Assembly: GCF_900129725.1 (NCBI RefSeq)
Contig: NZ_FQWQ01000004.1
Location: 496,001-560,000, forward strand
Length of the DNA: 64,000 nt
Reading direction: 5' to 3'
Source: Chryseolinea serpens
GTDB taxonomy: Bacteria; Bacteroidota; Bacteroidia; Cytophagales; Cyclobacteriaceae
The translations under genes and the position numbers were made by a program. Numbering within the stretch: the first letter of the stretch is position 1; each line of letters begins with the position of its first letter. Below, in pieces: positions 48,845 through 58,465 of the stretch. Under the pieces are notes generated by a model that ran no database searches, had not been told where the DNA came from, and saw only the letters and a list, made by a program, of their open reading frames with translations.

Positions 48845-50080
48845 ATGAACCTGATTGAAAATATAAAAGAGGGCCTCCGCTCCATACAAGCCAACTTGTT
48901 GCGCTCGATCCTTACAGCCCTCATTGTGGCCATCGGCATCATGTCGCTGGTAGGCATCCTTACGGCCATCGATGGGATCGAATATTCCGTCAACGAGAGC
49001 CTGGCCTCCCTGGGTGTGAACACGTTCGACATCCGCTCCAAGACCAACCGGGGCTCCAATCGCCTTGGGATCAAGGAAAAAACATATCCCCAGATCCGCA
49101 TGACTGAAGCCTTCCGCTTCATCGACCAATATAAAGTGCCCTCCACCATCAGCCTGTCGGCTTTTGTCACCGAGATCGCCGAAGTGAAGCACCTTTCGAA
49201 AAAGACCAACCCCAACGTCCAGGTGCAGGGCGTCAACGCCGATTTCCTGCCCATAAAGGGGCTGGAGGTGGAGACTGGCCGCAATTTCTCAAAGCTTGAA
49301 ATGGAATATGGCACCCAAGTCGCCATCATCGGCCATAAAGTGTTCACTTCCCTCTATGGAAAGACGGAGGAGCCCATTGGGTCCGAGATCAACATTTCCG
49401 GCTTCCAGTTCCGTGTCATCGGGGTGATGAAGGAAAAGGGCGAGTTCTCCGACAACAACTACGACAATATGGTGCTTATGCCCATCATCAAGGGCAACCA
49501 GATGGCCAAAGGCCGAGGCCTGTGGTATGACATGACCATCGGCATTTCCGACCCCTCCCAAATGGAATATGCCATGGGTGAGGCCACTGGCATCATGCGC
49601 GCCATCCGCCGCGACCAGGTGGGACAGCCCAACTCGTTCGAACTGGAGAAAAGCGAGACCCTGGCCCAGGAAATGGAAAGCATCATCGGCGGCCTGCGCA
49701 TGGGCGGCTTTGGTATCAGTTTTATCACACTGCTGGGCGCCTGTATTGCCCTGATGAACATCATGCTCGTGTCGGTGACCGAGCGCACCCGTGAGGTTGG
49801 TGTTCGTAAAGCCCTGGGCGCCACGCCTTTGCGCATACGGCAGCAGTTCCTCATCGAGGGTATCGTGGTGTGTTTGCTGGGCGGTATTTCGGGGGTTATT
49901 CTCGGGATCCTCATCGGCAATGGCCTGGCAAAGCTCATGGGCATCAACGCGTTTGTGATGCCGTGGGTGACCATGTTGTGGGGCCTTGCCGTCTGCATCT
50001 TTGTAGGCGTCATCTCGGGCTACTACCCTGCAAAACGGGCCTCGCGCCTGGACCCCATCGAGTCGCTCCGCTTCGAGTAA
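48845..50080 (+). CDS. ABC-type transporter permease (MacB/FtsX family)
   Basis: This 411-aa protein has one N-terminal helix (LLRSILTALIVAIGIMSLVG), a MacB periplasmic core of about 230 residues and three C-terminal FtsX helices preceded by TERTREVGVRKALGATPLRI, ending with SGYYPAKRASRLDPIESLRF. This is the standard macrolide-exporter-like permease, which needs an ATPase and a membrane-fusion protein encoded elsewhere. Substrate unknown. A terminator follows. Confidence 0.94.
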   Translation: MNLIENIKEGLRSIQANLLRSILTALIVAIGIMSLVGILTAIDGIEYSVNESLASLGVNTFDIRSKTNRGSNRLGIKEKTYPQIRMTEAFRFIDQYKVPSTISLSAFVTEIAEVKHLSKKTNPNVQVQGVNADFLPIKGLEVETGRNFSKLEMEYGTQVAIIGHKVFTSLYGKTEEPIGSEINISGFQFRVIGVMKEKGEFSDNNYDNMVLMPIIKGNQMAKGRGLWYDMTIGISDPSQMEYAMGEATGIMRAIRRDQVGQPNSFELEKSETLAQEMESIIGGLRMGGFGISFITLLGACIALMNIMLVSVTERTREVGVRKALGATPLRIRQQFLIEGIVVCLLGGISGVILGILIGNGLAKLMGINAFVMPWVTMLWGLAVCIFVGVISGYYPAKRASRLDPIESLRFE

Positions 50081-50104
50081 AAAATAAACGAAGGTTTTTT
50101 AGAA

Positions 50105-50138
50105 AACTCTCGCAAAGCCTGCGGGAGTTTTTATTTTT
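50105..50138 (+). terminator. Intrinsic terminator after the permease gene
   Basis: AACTCTCGC (50105-50113) pairs with GCGGGAGTT (50121-50129) with one G-T wobble and is followed by TTTATTTTT. Confidence 0.88.
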
Positions 50139-50175
50139 GCACCCGCATCCGCCGGCTGGCGGATTCAGACCACAC

Positions 50176-50265
50176 AGAGAGATGTCAGAGTGGTCGAATG
50201 AGACGGTCTCGAAAACCGTTATGCGGGCAACCGCATCGAGGGTTCGAATCCCTCTCTCTCTGCCA
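50176..50265 (+). tRNA. tRNA-Ser (anticodon CGA)
   Basis: The acceptor arms AGAGAGA (50176-50182) and TCTCTCT (50255-50261) pair, followed by G and an encoded CCA. The anticodon stem ACGGT/ACCGT encloses CTCGAAA with anticodon CGA at 50210-50212. A long variable arm (GCGG/CCGC) identifies a serine tRNA. The T arm carries GGTTCGAAT. Confidence 0.95.
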
Positions 50266-50267
50266 TC

Positions 50268-50304
50268 AAATAAGCCCTTGTAATCCAAGGGCTTATTTGT
50301 TTTT
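50268..50304 (+). terminator. Intrinsic terminator after tRNA-Ser
   Basis: AAATAAGCCCTTG (50268-50280) pairs perfectly with 50286-50298 across a five-base loop and runs into GTTTTT. Confidence 0.9.
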
Positions 50305-50961
50305 GGCCACTCCAAGGTGATATTTTATGCTACTATTTAGTCATCGTTTTTACATAGAACCGGTGACTAAAAAAGAGAAGCCGGGAACTCCATCCAGCTT
50401 GAAATTTTTGAACAACAATCAGGTTTCCCGAAGACCTCCTGATGAACGCTATCTTTATTTGAAGAGAAATCTATTCTAAAAAACTTTATTTCCAGAGATC
50501 GCACAACCGGCTGATGACATCATGGTGAACGACGATTTTTTTTATGGGACTGCAATGGAAAGGAACCTGATTTCAGGGATCATAAGTAATGCAGCAAATT
50601 TTTCTGAATAAAAGACCTGTTATTGTAAAAGCAGGGTGCCCCCACTGGAGAAAATATCCGATAAGATTGGATTTACGGTTAGCGTGATAATCATTTGAGA
50701 TGTAGCGTAATCTCCGGAGCAGGCTAAGCGGTCTGCCAAGAACTTACTAAAGTAAATTCTTTTTTATTATATTCGATAGCAGGAGCAAAAGACGTGCTGA
50801 TGTGCTTTTCTCCGAACGTTGGCCGGGTGATCAATTTTCAACTCAATTGCTTGCCGGTATTGAGCCAATTTCTCGTCTTGATTCCAGACGAACGTTTAAA
50901 CGAATTCCTGGTCGATTTGAATCGGTACAATTAAATATAGCGCACTCAACTTAATTCCATT
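50305..50961. other. AT-rich non-coding region after tRNA-Ser
   Basis: About 650 bases without a plausible gene in any frame. There is no integrase, no obvious repeat of the tRNA 3' end, and no strong hairpin. It may be old debris at a tRNA insertion hotspot; that is speculation. Confidence 0.45.
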
Positions 50962-51345
50962 GTGAAACGAAGAGATTTTGTGCTTTCCGCAGTGGGCGGC
51001 ATTGGTTTCATTTCGATTTCGGCAGCCTACTACTACATGAGCGATGCCGGGGATGACGACGCTTTGACCCAGCCTCAATCCCTTTCCCTTATTTGGGACA
51101 CCAAAGCCATCCGTCACATCGGAAACCAGTATCGCCTGATCGTGCCTGTAGAAAATAGCGCACATGCGCTGAGCAATTTATTGCGTGCGGAATCTTTCAA
51201 CGCCGGAGCGTCGATAGTTTCCAGACTGAACGAAAGCATCACGCATGATTTTGAAACCGGAAACACGGTGTTGGTTGATGGATGGATCCTTTCCGTTACA
51301 GAAGCTCGCCAGTGCGCACTTGCCTCGACGCTACAACCTGATTAA
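50962..51345 (+). CDS. Small Tat-exported partner of the GMC oxidoreductase
   Basis: This 127-aa protein starts at GTG 50962 with a twin-arginine leader (MKRRDFVLSAVGGIGFISIS), then a polar mature part ending before a 7-base gap to the oxidoreductase gene. Its position and leader recall the small gamma/subunit-3 proteins that help export and fold GMC dehydrogenases such as gluconate 2-dehydrogenase and fructose dehydrogenase; sequence similarity is weak, so the assignment rests on context. Confidence 0.65.
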   Translation: MKRRDFVLSAVGGIGFISISAAYYYMSDAGDDDALTQPQSLSLIWDTKAIRHIGNQYRLIVPVENSAHALSNLLRAESFNAGASIVSRLNESITHDFETGNTVLVDGWILSVTEARQCALASTLQPD

Positions 51346-51352
51346 AACCACT

Positions 51353-52912
51353 ATGCACGCAGACGCAAGAATTATCCCAAACAACACCGTTATCGAGGGT
51401 GATGTGTGCATTGTAGGCGCCGGTGCCGCCGGGATCAGTATGGCACTTGATTGGACGAAAACGTCGCATAAAGTAATTCTCCTGGAAAGTGGTGGGTTCG
51501 AGTATGACGACAACGTGCAGGATTTATATATCGGGAGAGGAACCGGACAGCGATATTATCCCTTGCGGTCAAGCCGTCTATCCCTCTTTGGTGGTACCAC
51601 AGGGCATTGGGCGGGTATGTGTTCGCCGTTTGATGAAATTGATTTTATAAAACGGGAATGGGTGCCGGACAGCGGATGGCCGATCACACGAAAAGACCTG
51701 GACCCGTTTTATGCGAGGGCCAACGAAAAATTGAAACTCGGTCCTTATCGCTACGACCTGGAGTACTGGCAAAAACAATGGCCAAGTCTTAAACCGTTTC
51801 CGCTTGATGCAAAAACAGTGTGGCACAAAATGTGGCAGCTCAGTCCAGTCTGGGGACCTAACGGAGGTCTTGGAGAAGCCTATAAAGACGACATCATCAA
51901 AGCAAAGAATGTCCATCTCTTTACCTACGCCACGGTGGTCAATGTTGTGGCCAATGAAAATGTTTCCAGCGTTCGCGAAATTCAGGTCAAGAACCTGCAA
52001 GGAAAAACGCATACGATCAAGGCGAAGCATTTTATTCTTGCCGGCGGGGCGATTCAAAATGCCCGGATCCTGTTGGCATCGAACACACAGGCGAAGCAGG
52101 GGCTGGGAAACGATCATGACGTAGTGGGCCGCTACTTCATGGAGCATCTCGAGATTCAGACTGCCGAATTGTGGTTGTTTAAACCCTTCCCAACAGACTT
52201 GTTTACGTTCGACGGGGAAGAGAAAAGATTGTGGTGTGAACTGGCGATTGCAAAAGATGTTCAGATTAAAAACAAGATACTCAACGGGACGGCTGGATTA
52301 AGTCCGCTCGCCATAGCAAAACACCAGCAAGCCCGCATGGACGTATGGCAAAATGAAGATCCCCGTAAGGCGATCGATAATTTACTCAAGAGCTGGGGCA
52401 ACGCAGGCCGTGCTGCGGAGCGTGAAAAAGGCCACGCGATCGAGCGGGCATATGAATTTCAAACCCGGATTGAGCAGGCACCAAACCCTGACTCGCGTGT
52501 AACGATCGGTGCAGAAAAAGACGAGCTCGGCGTACCGAGAGCCAATCTCCATTGGGCGTTAACCGAACTTGATAAAAGAAGTATTCGGAGCGTTAATCAA
52601 TTGATTGGTCAGGAAATCGGCCGGGCGGGCTTGGGGCGTGTGCGGTTAAAGGAATTTTTGCGCGACGAACATGACATGAGCTGGCCTGTTGGAACCAACG
52701 GAGGCTGGCACCACATGGGTACGACTCGAATGGGTACCGATCCTACTAAAAGCGTAGTGGACAGCAATTGCCAGGTCCATGGCATAAGTAATTTATATGT
52801 GGCTGGCGCCGGTTGTTACACTACTTCGGCTGCGCCGAATCCTACGCTGACCCTTGTCGCGCTTTCCTTGCGTTTGGCGGATTATGTAAAAGACAAATTG
52901 GCCTCCGCCTGA
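51353..52912 (+). CDS. GMC family oxidoreductase
   Basis: From the ATG at 51353 the protein is 519 aa, with the FAD dinucleotide fold CIVGAGAAGISMAL (19-32), LLESGGFEYDD, SSRLSLFGGTTGHWAGMC, HFILAGGAIQNARILL and the C-terminal HHMGTTRMGTDP with NLYVAGAGCYTTSAAPNPTL. It lacks its own signal peptide and is probably carried to the periplasm by the Tat-tagged partner encoded just upstream. Likely a sugar, polyol or alcohol dehydrogenase passing electrons to a cytochrome; no cytochrome gene is next to it. Confidence 0.9.
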   Translation: MHADARIIPNNTVIEGDVCIVGAGAAGISMALDWTKTSHKVILLESGGFEYDDNVQDLYIGRGTGQRYYPLRSSRLSLFGGTTGHWAGMCSPFDEIDFIKREWVPDSGWPITRKDLDPFYARANEKLKLGPYRYDLEYWQKQWPSLKPFPLDAKTVWHKMWQLSPVWGPNGGLGEAYKDDIIKAKNVHLFTYATVVNVVANENVSSVREIQVKNLQGKTHTIKAKHFILAGGAIQNARILLASNTQAKQGLGNDHDVVGRYFMEHLEIQTAELWLFKPFPTDLFTFDGEEKRLWCELAIAKDVQIKNKILNGTAGLSPLAIAKHQQARMDVWQNEDPRKAIDNLLKSWGNAGRAAEREKGHAIERAYEFQTRIEQAPNPDSRVTIGAEKDELGVPRANLHWALTELDKRSIRSVNQLIGQEIGRAGLGRVRLKEFLRDEHDMSWPVGTNGGWHHMGTTRMGTDPTKSVVDSNCQVHGISNLYVAGAGCYTTSAAPNPTLTLVALSLRLADYVKDKLASA

Positions 52913-53300
52913 ATCCGTCGCGGGCTGGCATTCCTCGATGAGTAAGTTGAAACGCATCCACGTACGGTATCTTTTGCCGGGAACGTTAGGGCGCTTTGCC
53001 GGTGATGTATTTCATAGCTCGAATCCCTCTCCTTACCAACGGATCGCCCATCATATCCTTGTAGATCAATGGTTTACAGGGGTTTTAACACCTCGTAGCA
53101 GATGCGAGAGCCCGTTGTTCTAAATTTTTCGCAAACAGGTCCGAAAAATTAAAGGAGGTTTAATAGCTGGTTTTTTTGTATCTTGAATTTCTTGTCACGG
53201 CTGGATTTGAATCTGCCTGACGGGAAAGTTGACTTCATGGCGACGTAATTCCGGTGGGACGAAAGGCCCTTTTATATAATCGTTTTCTAAATCCCCGTTT
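52913..53300. other. Intergenic region with a 9-bp inverted repeat
   Basis: No convincing gene. AATTTTTCG (53123-53131) and CGAAAAATT (53142-53150) form an AT-rich hairpin that could weakly terminate the oxidoreductase transcript. A 61-codon frame at 52938 has no recognisable features. Confidence 0.4.
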
Positions 53301-53399
53301 ATGAAAAATGTTTTGAACCTTATTGTATTGGCAGTATTTGGCACCCTGATCATGGGGATTGCTATTGCTACTTTCTTTTTTTGGAAAAAGGTGATTTGA
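53301..53399 (+). CDS. Small membrane peptide (32 aa)
   Basis: The ATG at 53301 begins MKNVLNLIVLAVFGTLIMGI and ends FFFWKKVI: a single hydrophobic helix with positive ends, the form of real small membrane proteins. There is no homology I can name. Confidence 0.35.
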   Translation: MKNVLNLIVLAVFGTLIMGIAIATFFFWKKVI

Positions 53400-53540
53400 C
53401 CAAAGGGAAAGTCAAGACGTGCTATGGGTTTGGGGCATTTGTGAGTAGGTTGCTGGTTGCCGGATAGGATGGCAACGAGTATTCTGACGTACGGAGGGAG
53501 GGTTCGTCAGCTCACTGTCGCCTTTTGCAAGAATCGTTGA

Positions 53541-53690
53541 ATGAACAGCAGTTACAAAATGGATTTCACCAAAGCTACAGATCACAAAATACCACCAACC
53601 GTTATCGGGATTGCAGCTATGGGATGGGTGTGTGTTATCGCGAAAAGGCCGGGCGATCGATTTGAAATTAGACGAAGTGATTTTAAGTGA
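53541..53690 (+). CDS. Small hypothetical protein (49 aa)
   Basis: This short frame begins MNSSYKMDFTKATDHKIPPT, followed by a weakly hydrophobic VIGIAAMGWVCVIA segment and a basic end. Its TGA shares one base with the ATG of the next small gene (TGATG), which hints at coupled translation. Evidence is weak. Confidence 0.3.
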   Translation: MNSSYKMDFTKATDHKIPPTVIGIAAMGWVCVIAKRPGDRFEIRRSDFK

Positions 53691-53785
53691 TGGAAGATAT
53701 CATCAAAATCATTCTCATCGCGGCGTGGTTGATGGTTGGGACCTACGCATTGGTCAAGTTGGTCAGGAGGATTTTTAAATTCTAG
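53690..53785 (+). CDS. Small membrane peptide (31 aa)
   Basis: MEDIIKIILIAAWLMVGTYA, then LVKLVRRIFKF: one amphipathic or membrane helix with a basic C-terminus. It overlaps the preceding small frame by one base. It could be a regulatory membrane peptide or a type I toxin-like peptide; no antisense RNA is visible. Confidence 0.35.
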   Translation: MEDIIKIILIAAWLMVGTYALVKLVRRIFKF

Positions 53786-53960
53786 TGGCAACGACATCTT
53801 TCAGTTCCCCTGCATTACATTTTCTTTCAGCTTTCCGGTTGCCCGCTGTAAATCCAGCAGCCTCGACGACGGCCGTTTGAGCCGATGCTATCTATCGATG
53901 CTGCATGAACGCTGAACGGCTCAAACGTAAACAGCCGTAACCGCAGATTTTTCCGGTGCA

Positions 53961-53993
53961 GCAACCAGAATACCTCCATTCGCAACCAGAGTA
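53961..53993 (+). promoter_or_regulatory. Direct-repeat operator, copy A (21-bp period)
   Basis: GCAACCAGAATA (53961-53972) and GCAACCAGAGTA (53982-53993) are spaced exactly 21 bp start to start, two helical turns, the usual AraC-family half-site spacing. After 28 bases a TTTG (54022-54025) follows. It lies upstream of the secreted protein and TonB receptor genes. Confidence 0.65.
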
Positions 53994-54065
53994 TCAGCGC
54001 CGCGCTGATGCGACCCGTAATTTTGAGCCTTATCAAAAGCGCTAATCCGCTTAAGGCTTCAAAAA

Positions 54066-54719
54066 ATGACAACCCTCTCTCATCCCCATCGCGCTGTTGG
54101 CGGTCGCCTTCGCGTGATGATCATGACCGCCAACGTCGTGTTATCCCGGCAAATGCCTATCCTTTTCTTTGCGTTTTGTTTGCGCAGCGTTTGTGCGCAA
54201 TCCTACCCGGAACCCGTAAAGGTTCTGTTGCCGGGTAAGGATCATGCCGAAGTGTATAACCCAACATTTGTCATTCGCTGGAAATCGGCAGATCACGGGA
54301 CATCCTACAAAGTCACGCTCAAGGACCTCTTTGAAGAGGAGTTGTTGAAAATAGAGACCACCGGGAACCGTGTCGATGTGGACTGGCGGAATCTAAAAAT
54401 CGCCGACACGGACGCGCTCCTGGTAGAGGTGCAGATCAAAGGGAACAATGGCAGCAAATCTCCACCCAACCTGGTAAAAAAACTTTCGACAAAAGCGCGG
54501 GCGGTTATCGACAAGCTTCTGTCTGCCGAGGTCCTTGCCATAAAAGCGGAAGACGCGCACAGCAAATTGTTGCGTGCTTTATTCTATGAAGAACACCATC
54601 TGTTGATCGACGCGCTCACGGCCTATGAGCATGCCATCGCGTTGGCTCCCGACGCGGCGGAGTATCGCGTGGCATACGAGGCTTTCCTGATCAGAAATGG
54701 AATGGATGCCACCGAATAA
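54066..54719 (+). CDS. Secreted hypothetical protein upstream of the TonB receptor
   Basis: The 217-aa product has a signal peptide that fits best from the inner Met (MPILFFAFCLRSVCAQ) although the ATG at 54066 is the first. The mature part begins with an Ig-like strand pattern (VLLPGKDHAEVYNPTFVIRW, then TSYKVTLKDLFEEELLKIET) and ends in a helical TPR-like part (LLIDALTAYEHAIALAPDA). It lies 47 bases before the receptor gene and is probably co-transcribed, behind direct-repeat operator A. Function unknown. Confidence 0.65.
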   Translation: MTTLSHPHRAVGGRLRVMIMTANVVLSRQMPILFFAFCLRSVCAQSYPEPVKVLLPGKDHAEVYNPTFVIRWKSADHGTSYKVTLKDLFEEELLKIETTGNRVDVDWRNLKIADTDALLVEVQIKGNNGSKSPPNLVKKLSTKARAVIDKLLSAEVLAIKAEDAHSKLLRALFYEEHHLLIDALTAYEHAIALAPDAAEYRVAYEAFLIRNGMDATE

Positions 54720-54766
54720 CCTCCTGCCGGCGCTTCACAAAATCTTAAAAATTAAAAATCATTTTT

Positions 54767-57172
54767 ATGTTTAAAATCAAGTTGTTCGTGTTGGCTTTGC
54801 TATGCCCGGCGATGAGTTGTCTGGGGCAATTGACCATCAAAGGAAAAATTTTCGACCGTCAGCAGCCCTTGCCTTTCGCAACCGTGCTCTTGCTGGGACC
54901 GGACTCTGCAGTGGTGAAAGGGGTGATGACTGAAAATACAGGAGCGTTTCTTTTTGAGCATATTCAGCCGGGGCAATATTTTTTATCTGCCTCTATGGTG
55001 GGCTATGTGAAATTTCATTCGGCCTTGATGACGGTAGACAAGGATCTGATCATGCCTGACGTCACCCTGGAGGAGTCGGCCACGGCCCTGGATGAAGTTT
55101 CGGTCATAGCAGACAAACCGCTTTTCGAACAACAAACCGACCGGCTCGTGGTGAACGTGGCCAGCAGCATTACGTCGTCGGGCAACACGCTCCTGGAGGT
55201 TCTGCAGAAATCGCCCGGTGTGGTGGTGAACCGGCAGAGCAATAGCATCGCGATCAATGGAAAGACGGGGGTGCGCATCATGATCAACGACAAAGTTGTC
55301 CAAATGCCGCTGGACGCGGTCGTGCAGATGTTGGATGGCATGAGCGCTTCGAACGTTGAAAAAATTGAGCTCATCACTACGCCCCCGGCAAAGTACGATG
55401 CCGAGGGCAATGGCGGGATCATTCACATCGTCATGAAAAACAATGAAGACCTGGGCACAAACGGCTCGTTCGGGTTGACCTTGGGATACCGTGGTGCAGA
55501 GACGTTGGGGGCAAATTTTGCAATCAATCACCGCGCAAAAAAGACGGCCTGGTTTCTGGACTATTCCTGGCTGCGAGATCACAACTGGCATACCATGGCG
55601 ATGGCGCGGACGTCGGTCGGAAGCAGATTTCCAGCGACGGTCAACGACCGGAGCGATCGCGAGAATTGGACGACGCAACAAAATCTGAATGCCGGCTTTG
55701 AATGGAAGCCCACCACGAATTCGGTGCTTAGTCTGGGCATCACGGCCTACCGGAGAGACTGGGAGCTAACGGCCCTGGCCTACGACGAGCAGCACTTGGC
55801 GGCAGACTCCATGCGCCATACAAAAACAAACATCCAGGAGACGAACATCTGGCAAAGCGCAACGGTGGGACTGACCTACCAAACCAGGATCAACCCGAAA
55901 AGTGATCTCAATGTTTCCGTCGATTATCTGTATTATAACAACGACAATCCGTCAGTCTACGACAATGGCGTCGTCGATGAACACGGCAACATCTCTGAAA
56001 CGTCGCGAATAGCGCTGAGCAAAGTTACGCCCATTCATTTTCTGATCGGCAAAGCCGACTACCGCTATTCACCTTCTGCAGCCCTGACCATAGACGCAGG
56101 CATCAAGGGTGTGAAATCGGGTCTCGACAATGACGTTGTCGTGCGGCGATGGCTGGGAGGGGATGAATGGATTGTGGATCCATTTTTTTCGTCGCATGCC
56201 ACCCTTTCCGAAAACGTGAGTGCCGCCTATGTCTCTACCACGTGGCAACCCGAAAAACGATGGTTGCTCACCGGCGGTCTCCGGTATGAATACACGCACA
56301 CCCACATCAGCACACCGGCCGAGCAGGATGTGATCGACCGGAAGTATGGCTATTTCTTTCCAACCCTCTTCATAAAGAAAGACCTCGACGTCGAAAAGGA
56401 TATCCAGTTTTCCTATTCCAGGAGGATCAACCGGCCGACGTTCAACGACATGGCGCCCTATGTATTTCTCTGGGGACCGAACACGTTCTCCGGGGGAAAC
56501 ACGTCGTTGCTGCCTGCGGTGGCCGATGCGGTAAAGGTAGGCTTTCATGTAAAGCAGTGGGTTGTTTCCCTGCAGTACACACATTCGCGCAGAGAGATCA
56601 ATTCGTATCAAGCGGAAGTAGATACGGTGTCCAACACGCTTACCTACCGGGCTCAGAACCTGGACTATTTAAATACTCTTGGTCTCACCAATTCCTATTC
56701 GCTAAGCATCACACCATGGTGGGAAGCACAGGGCAGCGTGACGGTGCAATATCAGGTTGCCGAGGCGGGGCCGGTGCAACACCATGTCAGGAAGGACTTG
56801 TTTGGTGTGAACCTGAACGTAGTCAGCATTGTGAAGTTGCCAAACGATTTTGCGATTGAGATCTCGGGGAGCTATCAATCCACCACGCTGTCGGGCATCG
56901 CGGTGTACTTGCCACAAGGGTCTCTCAATGCAGGTGTTCAAAAGAAACTGGGTGAGAACGGGACGTTAACCTTAGCGATGGACGACATTCTGTACACCAA
57001 CATGTGGAGGATCAAAACTAACTCGCCGGAGAACTACGTGAACGATTATTTTAAATACGACTTTCACAATCAGTATGTCAGGCTCACCTACAAACGAAAC
57101 CTGGGCAGCCGGAAGATTGCGGCGGCTAAATTGAAATCCGGATCAGATGAAGAACGGCGAAGGGTCAACTGA
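54767..57172 (+). CDS. TonB-dependent receptor-like outer-membrane beta-barrel protein
   Basis: This 801-aa protein has a signal peptide (FKIKLFVLALLCPAMSCLG), a carboxypeptidase-like regulatory domain (about 22-105), a plug-like domain (NTLLEVLQKSPGVVVN, VEKIELITTPPAKYDAEGNG) and an outer-membrane beta-barrel of the OMP_b-brl_3 group from about residue 230 to the end. The C-terminus is followed by a charged extension rather than the usual terminal aromatic residue. Substrate unknown; no SusD gene is adjacent. It converges on the acyltransferase gene. Confidence 0.88.
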   Translation: MFKIKLFVLALLCPAMSCLGQLTIKGKIFDRQQPLPFATVLLLGPDSAVVKGVMTENTGAFLFEHIQPGQYFLSASMVGYVKFHSALMTVDKDLIMPDVTLEESATALDEVSVIADKPLFEQQTDRLVVNVASSITSSGNTLLEVLQKSPGVVVNRQSNSIAINGKTGVRIMINDKVVQMPLDAVVQMLDGMSASNVEKIELITTPPAKYDAEGNGGIIHIVMKNNEDLGTNGSFGLTLGYRGAETLGANFAINHRAKKTAWFLDYSWLRDHNWHTMAMARTSVGSRFPATVNDRSDRENWTTQQNLNAGFEWKPTTNSVLSLGITAYRRDWELTALAYDEQHLAADSMRHTKTNIQETNIWQSATVGLTYQTRINPKSDLNVSVDYLYYNNDNPSVYDNGVVDEHGNISETSRIALSKVTPIHFLIGKADYRYSPSAALTIDAGIKGVKSGLDNDVVVRRWLGGDEWIVDPFFSSHATLSENVSAAYVSTTWQPEKRWLLTGGLRYEYTHTHISTPAEQDVIDRKYGYFFPTLFIKKDLDVEKDIQFSYSRRINRPTFNDMAPYVFLWGPNTFSGGNTSLLPAVADAVKVGFHVKQWVVSLQYTHSRREINSYQAEVDTVSNTLTYRAQNLDYLNTLGLTNSYSLSITPWWEAQGSVTVQYQVAEAGPVQHHVRKDLFGVNLNVVSIVKLPNDFAIEISGSYQSTTLSGIAVYLPQGSLNAGVQKKLGENGTLTLAMDDILYTNMWRIKTNSPENYVNDYFKYDFHNQYVRLTYKRNLGSRKIAAAKLKSGSDEERRRVN

Positions 57173-57184
57173 GTTTCAAAGACC

Positions 57185-58465
57185 TCAGACATAGCTCACC
57201 CACCATTTTTCCTTGTTCCGCGTCTTGAAGGTATTCCATAACACACAAAGCGGATAGAGCAATAGCACCACCGATACCCAGACGATGTACACTTGAGGAA
57301 GGTTGAACCCGAAGTGACCGACGAGCTCCGGCGAGCTTTTGGCGACGGCTCCGGAAAAGATCATGGATCGCCAGGAGAATCCGGTGAGCACGGCGGCGGC
57401 CATGGCCAGGAGATGGATCAGGTAGATGTGCGCCACATAATAGAACAACGCCACTTTTCCAAAAAGTGAAACGGGTTTCCATGCGGTTACATTTTTTCCT
57501 TCCAGCAGGCCAAGTAATGTTAATGAAATGCCCAGGGTCGCGGATACGTAGAGTAACGATGGTGGGTATTTTTGCAGGTTGAAAAAAGAAATAACCGTAA
57601 GAGACCATTCGGATTGTACGCTCCAGGGGAGGGGATCGCCATAGCGATTGATAAACCGCAGCCCGACAAATATGACGAGGCTCGACACGCCCAAAAGCAA
57701 GAGCACTTTTCGTCTCTTTTTAGAAGTAAAATCGATTTCATAGAGTCGTCCGAGACAATAGCCCAGTGCCATCACGCCGGCCCAGGGAATGAGCGGATAA
57801 AGAAAAGAGAATTTATAACCATGCCCCAGATCGAATATCTTTGCCACGTGCAGGAATGACCAGACAACATCGGCAGCCGTTCCTTTTTCAAAGGCAATGT
57901 TGTCCAGCCGGTTGTGGCCCAATACGAGGGCAAGCCCAAAAAAAAGAATGGCTGAAGTGGGCAGATGAATAAGGCCTGCCAACACAATCATGCAAACACC
58001 GATAATGGAAATGATGGAGCTTCCATTGTAATGAAGAAGCGGGTCGAAGTGCCACCCAAACCGTACCAGGGTCAGTTGAAGAGCAATGAGCCAAAGACCA
58101 CGCGTGAGCAGGAAGAAGGATGTTTCTTTTTTGGTTTTTCTTCGCGCCACAAAATACGATGATGTGCCGGCCAGAAAGATGAAGGTTGGTGCGCAGAGGT
58201 GCGTGATCCACCGCGTGAAGAACAGACCGGGAGAAGTGTGTGCGAGGTCCTCCGGACTATAGAGAAAAGCATCGAAGTGGAACAGGTCACGCACGTGATC
58301 AATGGCCATGATGATCATGACAATTCCCCGCAGCAGATCGATCGATTCGATCCTACTGACCTGACTGGAATTTTCCAGTTCCTTCATGAAACGAATGTGT
58401 TGAGGCGCCGCCTCAATCTGCGAAGAAGCGAGCGCCTGGGTGGGGACGGGACGTGAGCTATTCAT
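57185..58465 (-). CDS. DUF1624 heparan-alpha-glucosaminide N-acetyltransferase-like membrane protein
   Basis: This 426-aa protein starts with RIESIDLLRGIVMIIMAIDH, the DUF1624 signature with the conserved DxxRG and MxxDH motifs, then about ten hydrophobic helices including FFTRWITHLCAPTFIFLAGT. Such proteins move acetyl groups from cytoplasmic acetyl-CoA across the membrane to sugars. Its start overlaps the lipoprotein gene end by 8 bases, so the two form an operon. The substrate is not known; an alternative start at MKELENSS is possible. Confidence 0.85.
   Translation of the reverse strand: MNSSRPVPTQALASSQIEAAPQHIRFMKELENSSQVSRIESIDLLRGIVMIIMAIDHVRDLFHFDAFLYSPEDLAHTSPGLFFTRWITHLCAPTFIFLAGTSSYFVARRKTKKETSFFLLTRGLWLIALQLTLVRFGWHFDPLLHYNGSSIISIIGVCMIVLAGLIHLPTSAILFFGLALVLGHNRLDNIAFEKGTAADVVWSFLHVAKIFDLGHGYKFSFLYPLIPWAGVMALGYCLGRLYEIDFTSKKRRKVLLLLGVSSLVIFVGLRFINRYGDPLPWSVQSEWSLTVISFFNLQKYPPSLLYVSATLGISLTLLGLLEGKNVTAWKPVSLFGKVALFYYVAHIYLIHLLAMAAAVLTGFSWRSMIFSGAVAKSSPELVGHFGFNLPQVYIVWVSVVLLLYPLCVLWNTFKTRNKEKWWVSYV

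Noticed and set aside
50010-50315. Minus-strand frame with an ERGIRTLDAVARIT-like sequence over the tRNA
   Set aside because: This is the well-known spurious translation across a tRNA-Ser gene and its flanks.
52938-53123. 61-codon plus-strand frame after the GMC gene
   Set aside because: It has no signal, motif or coupling; too weak to call.
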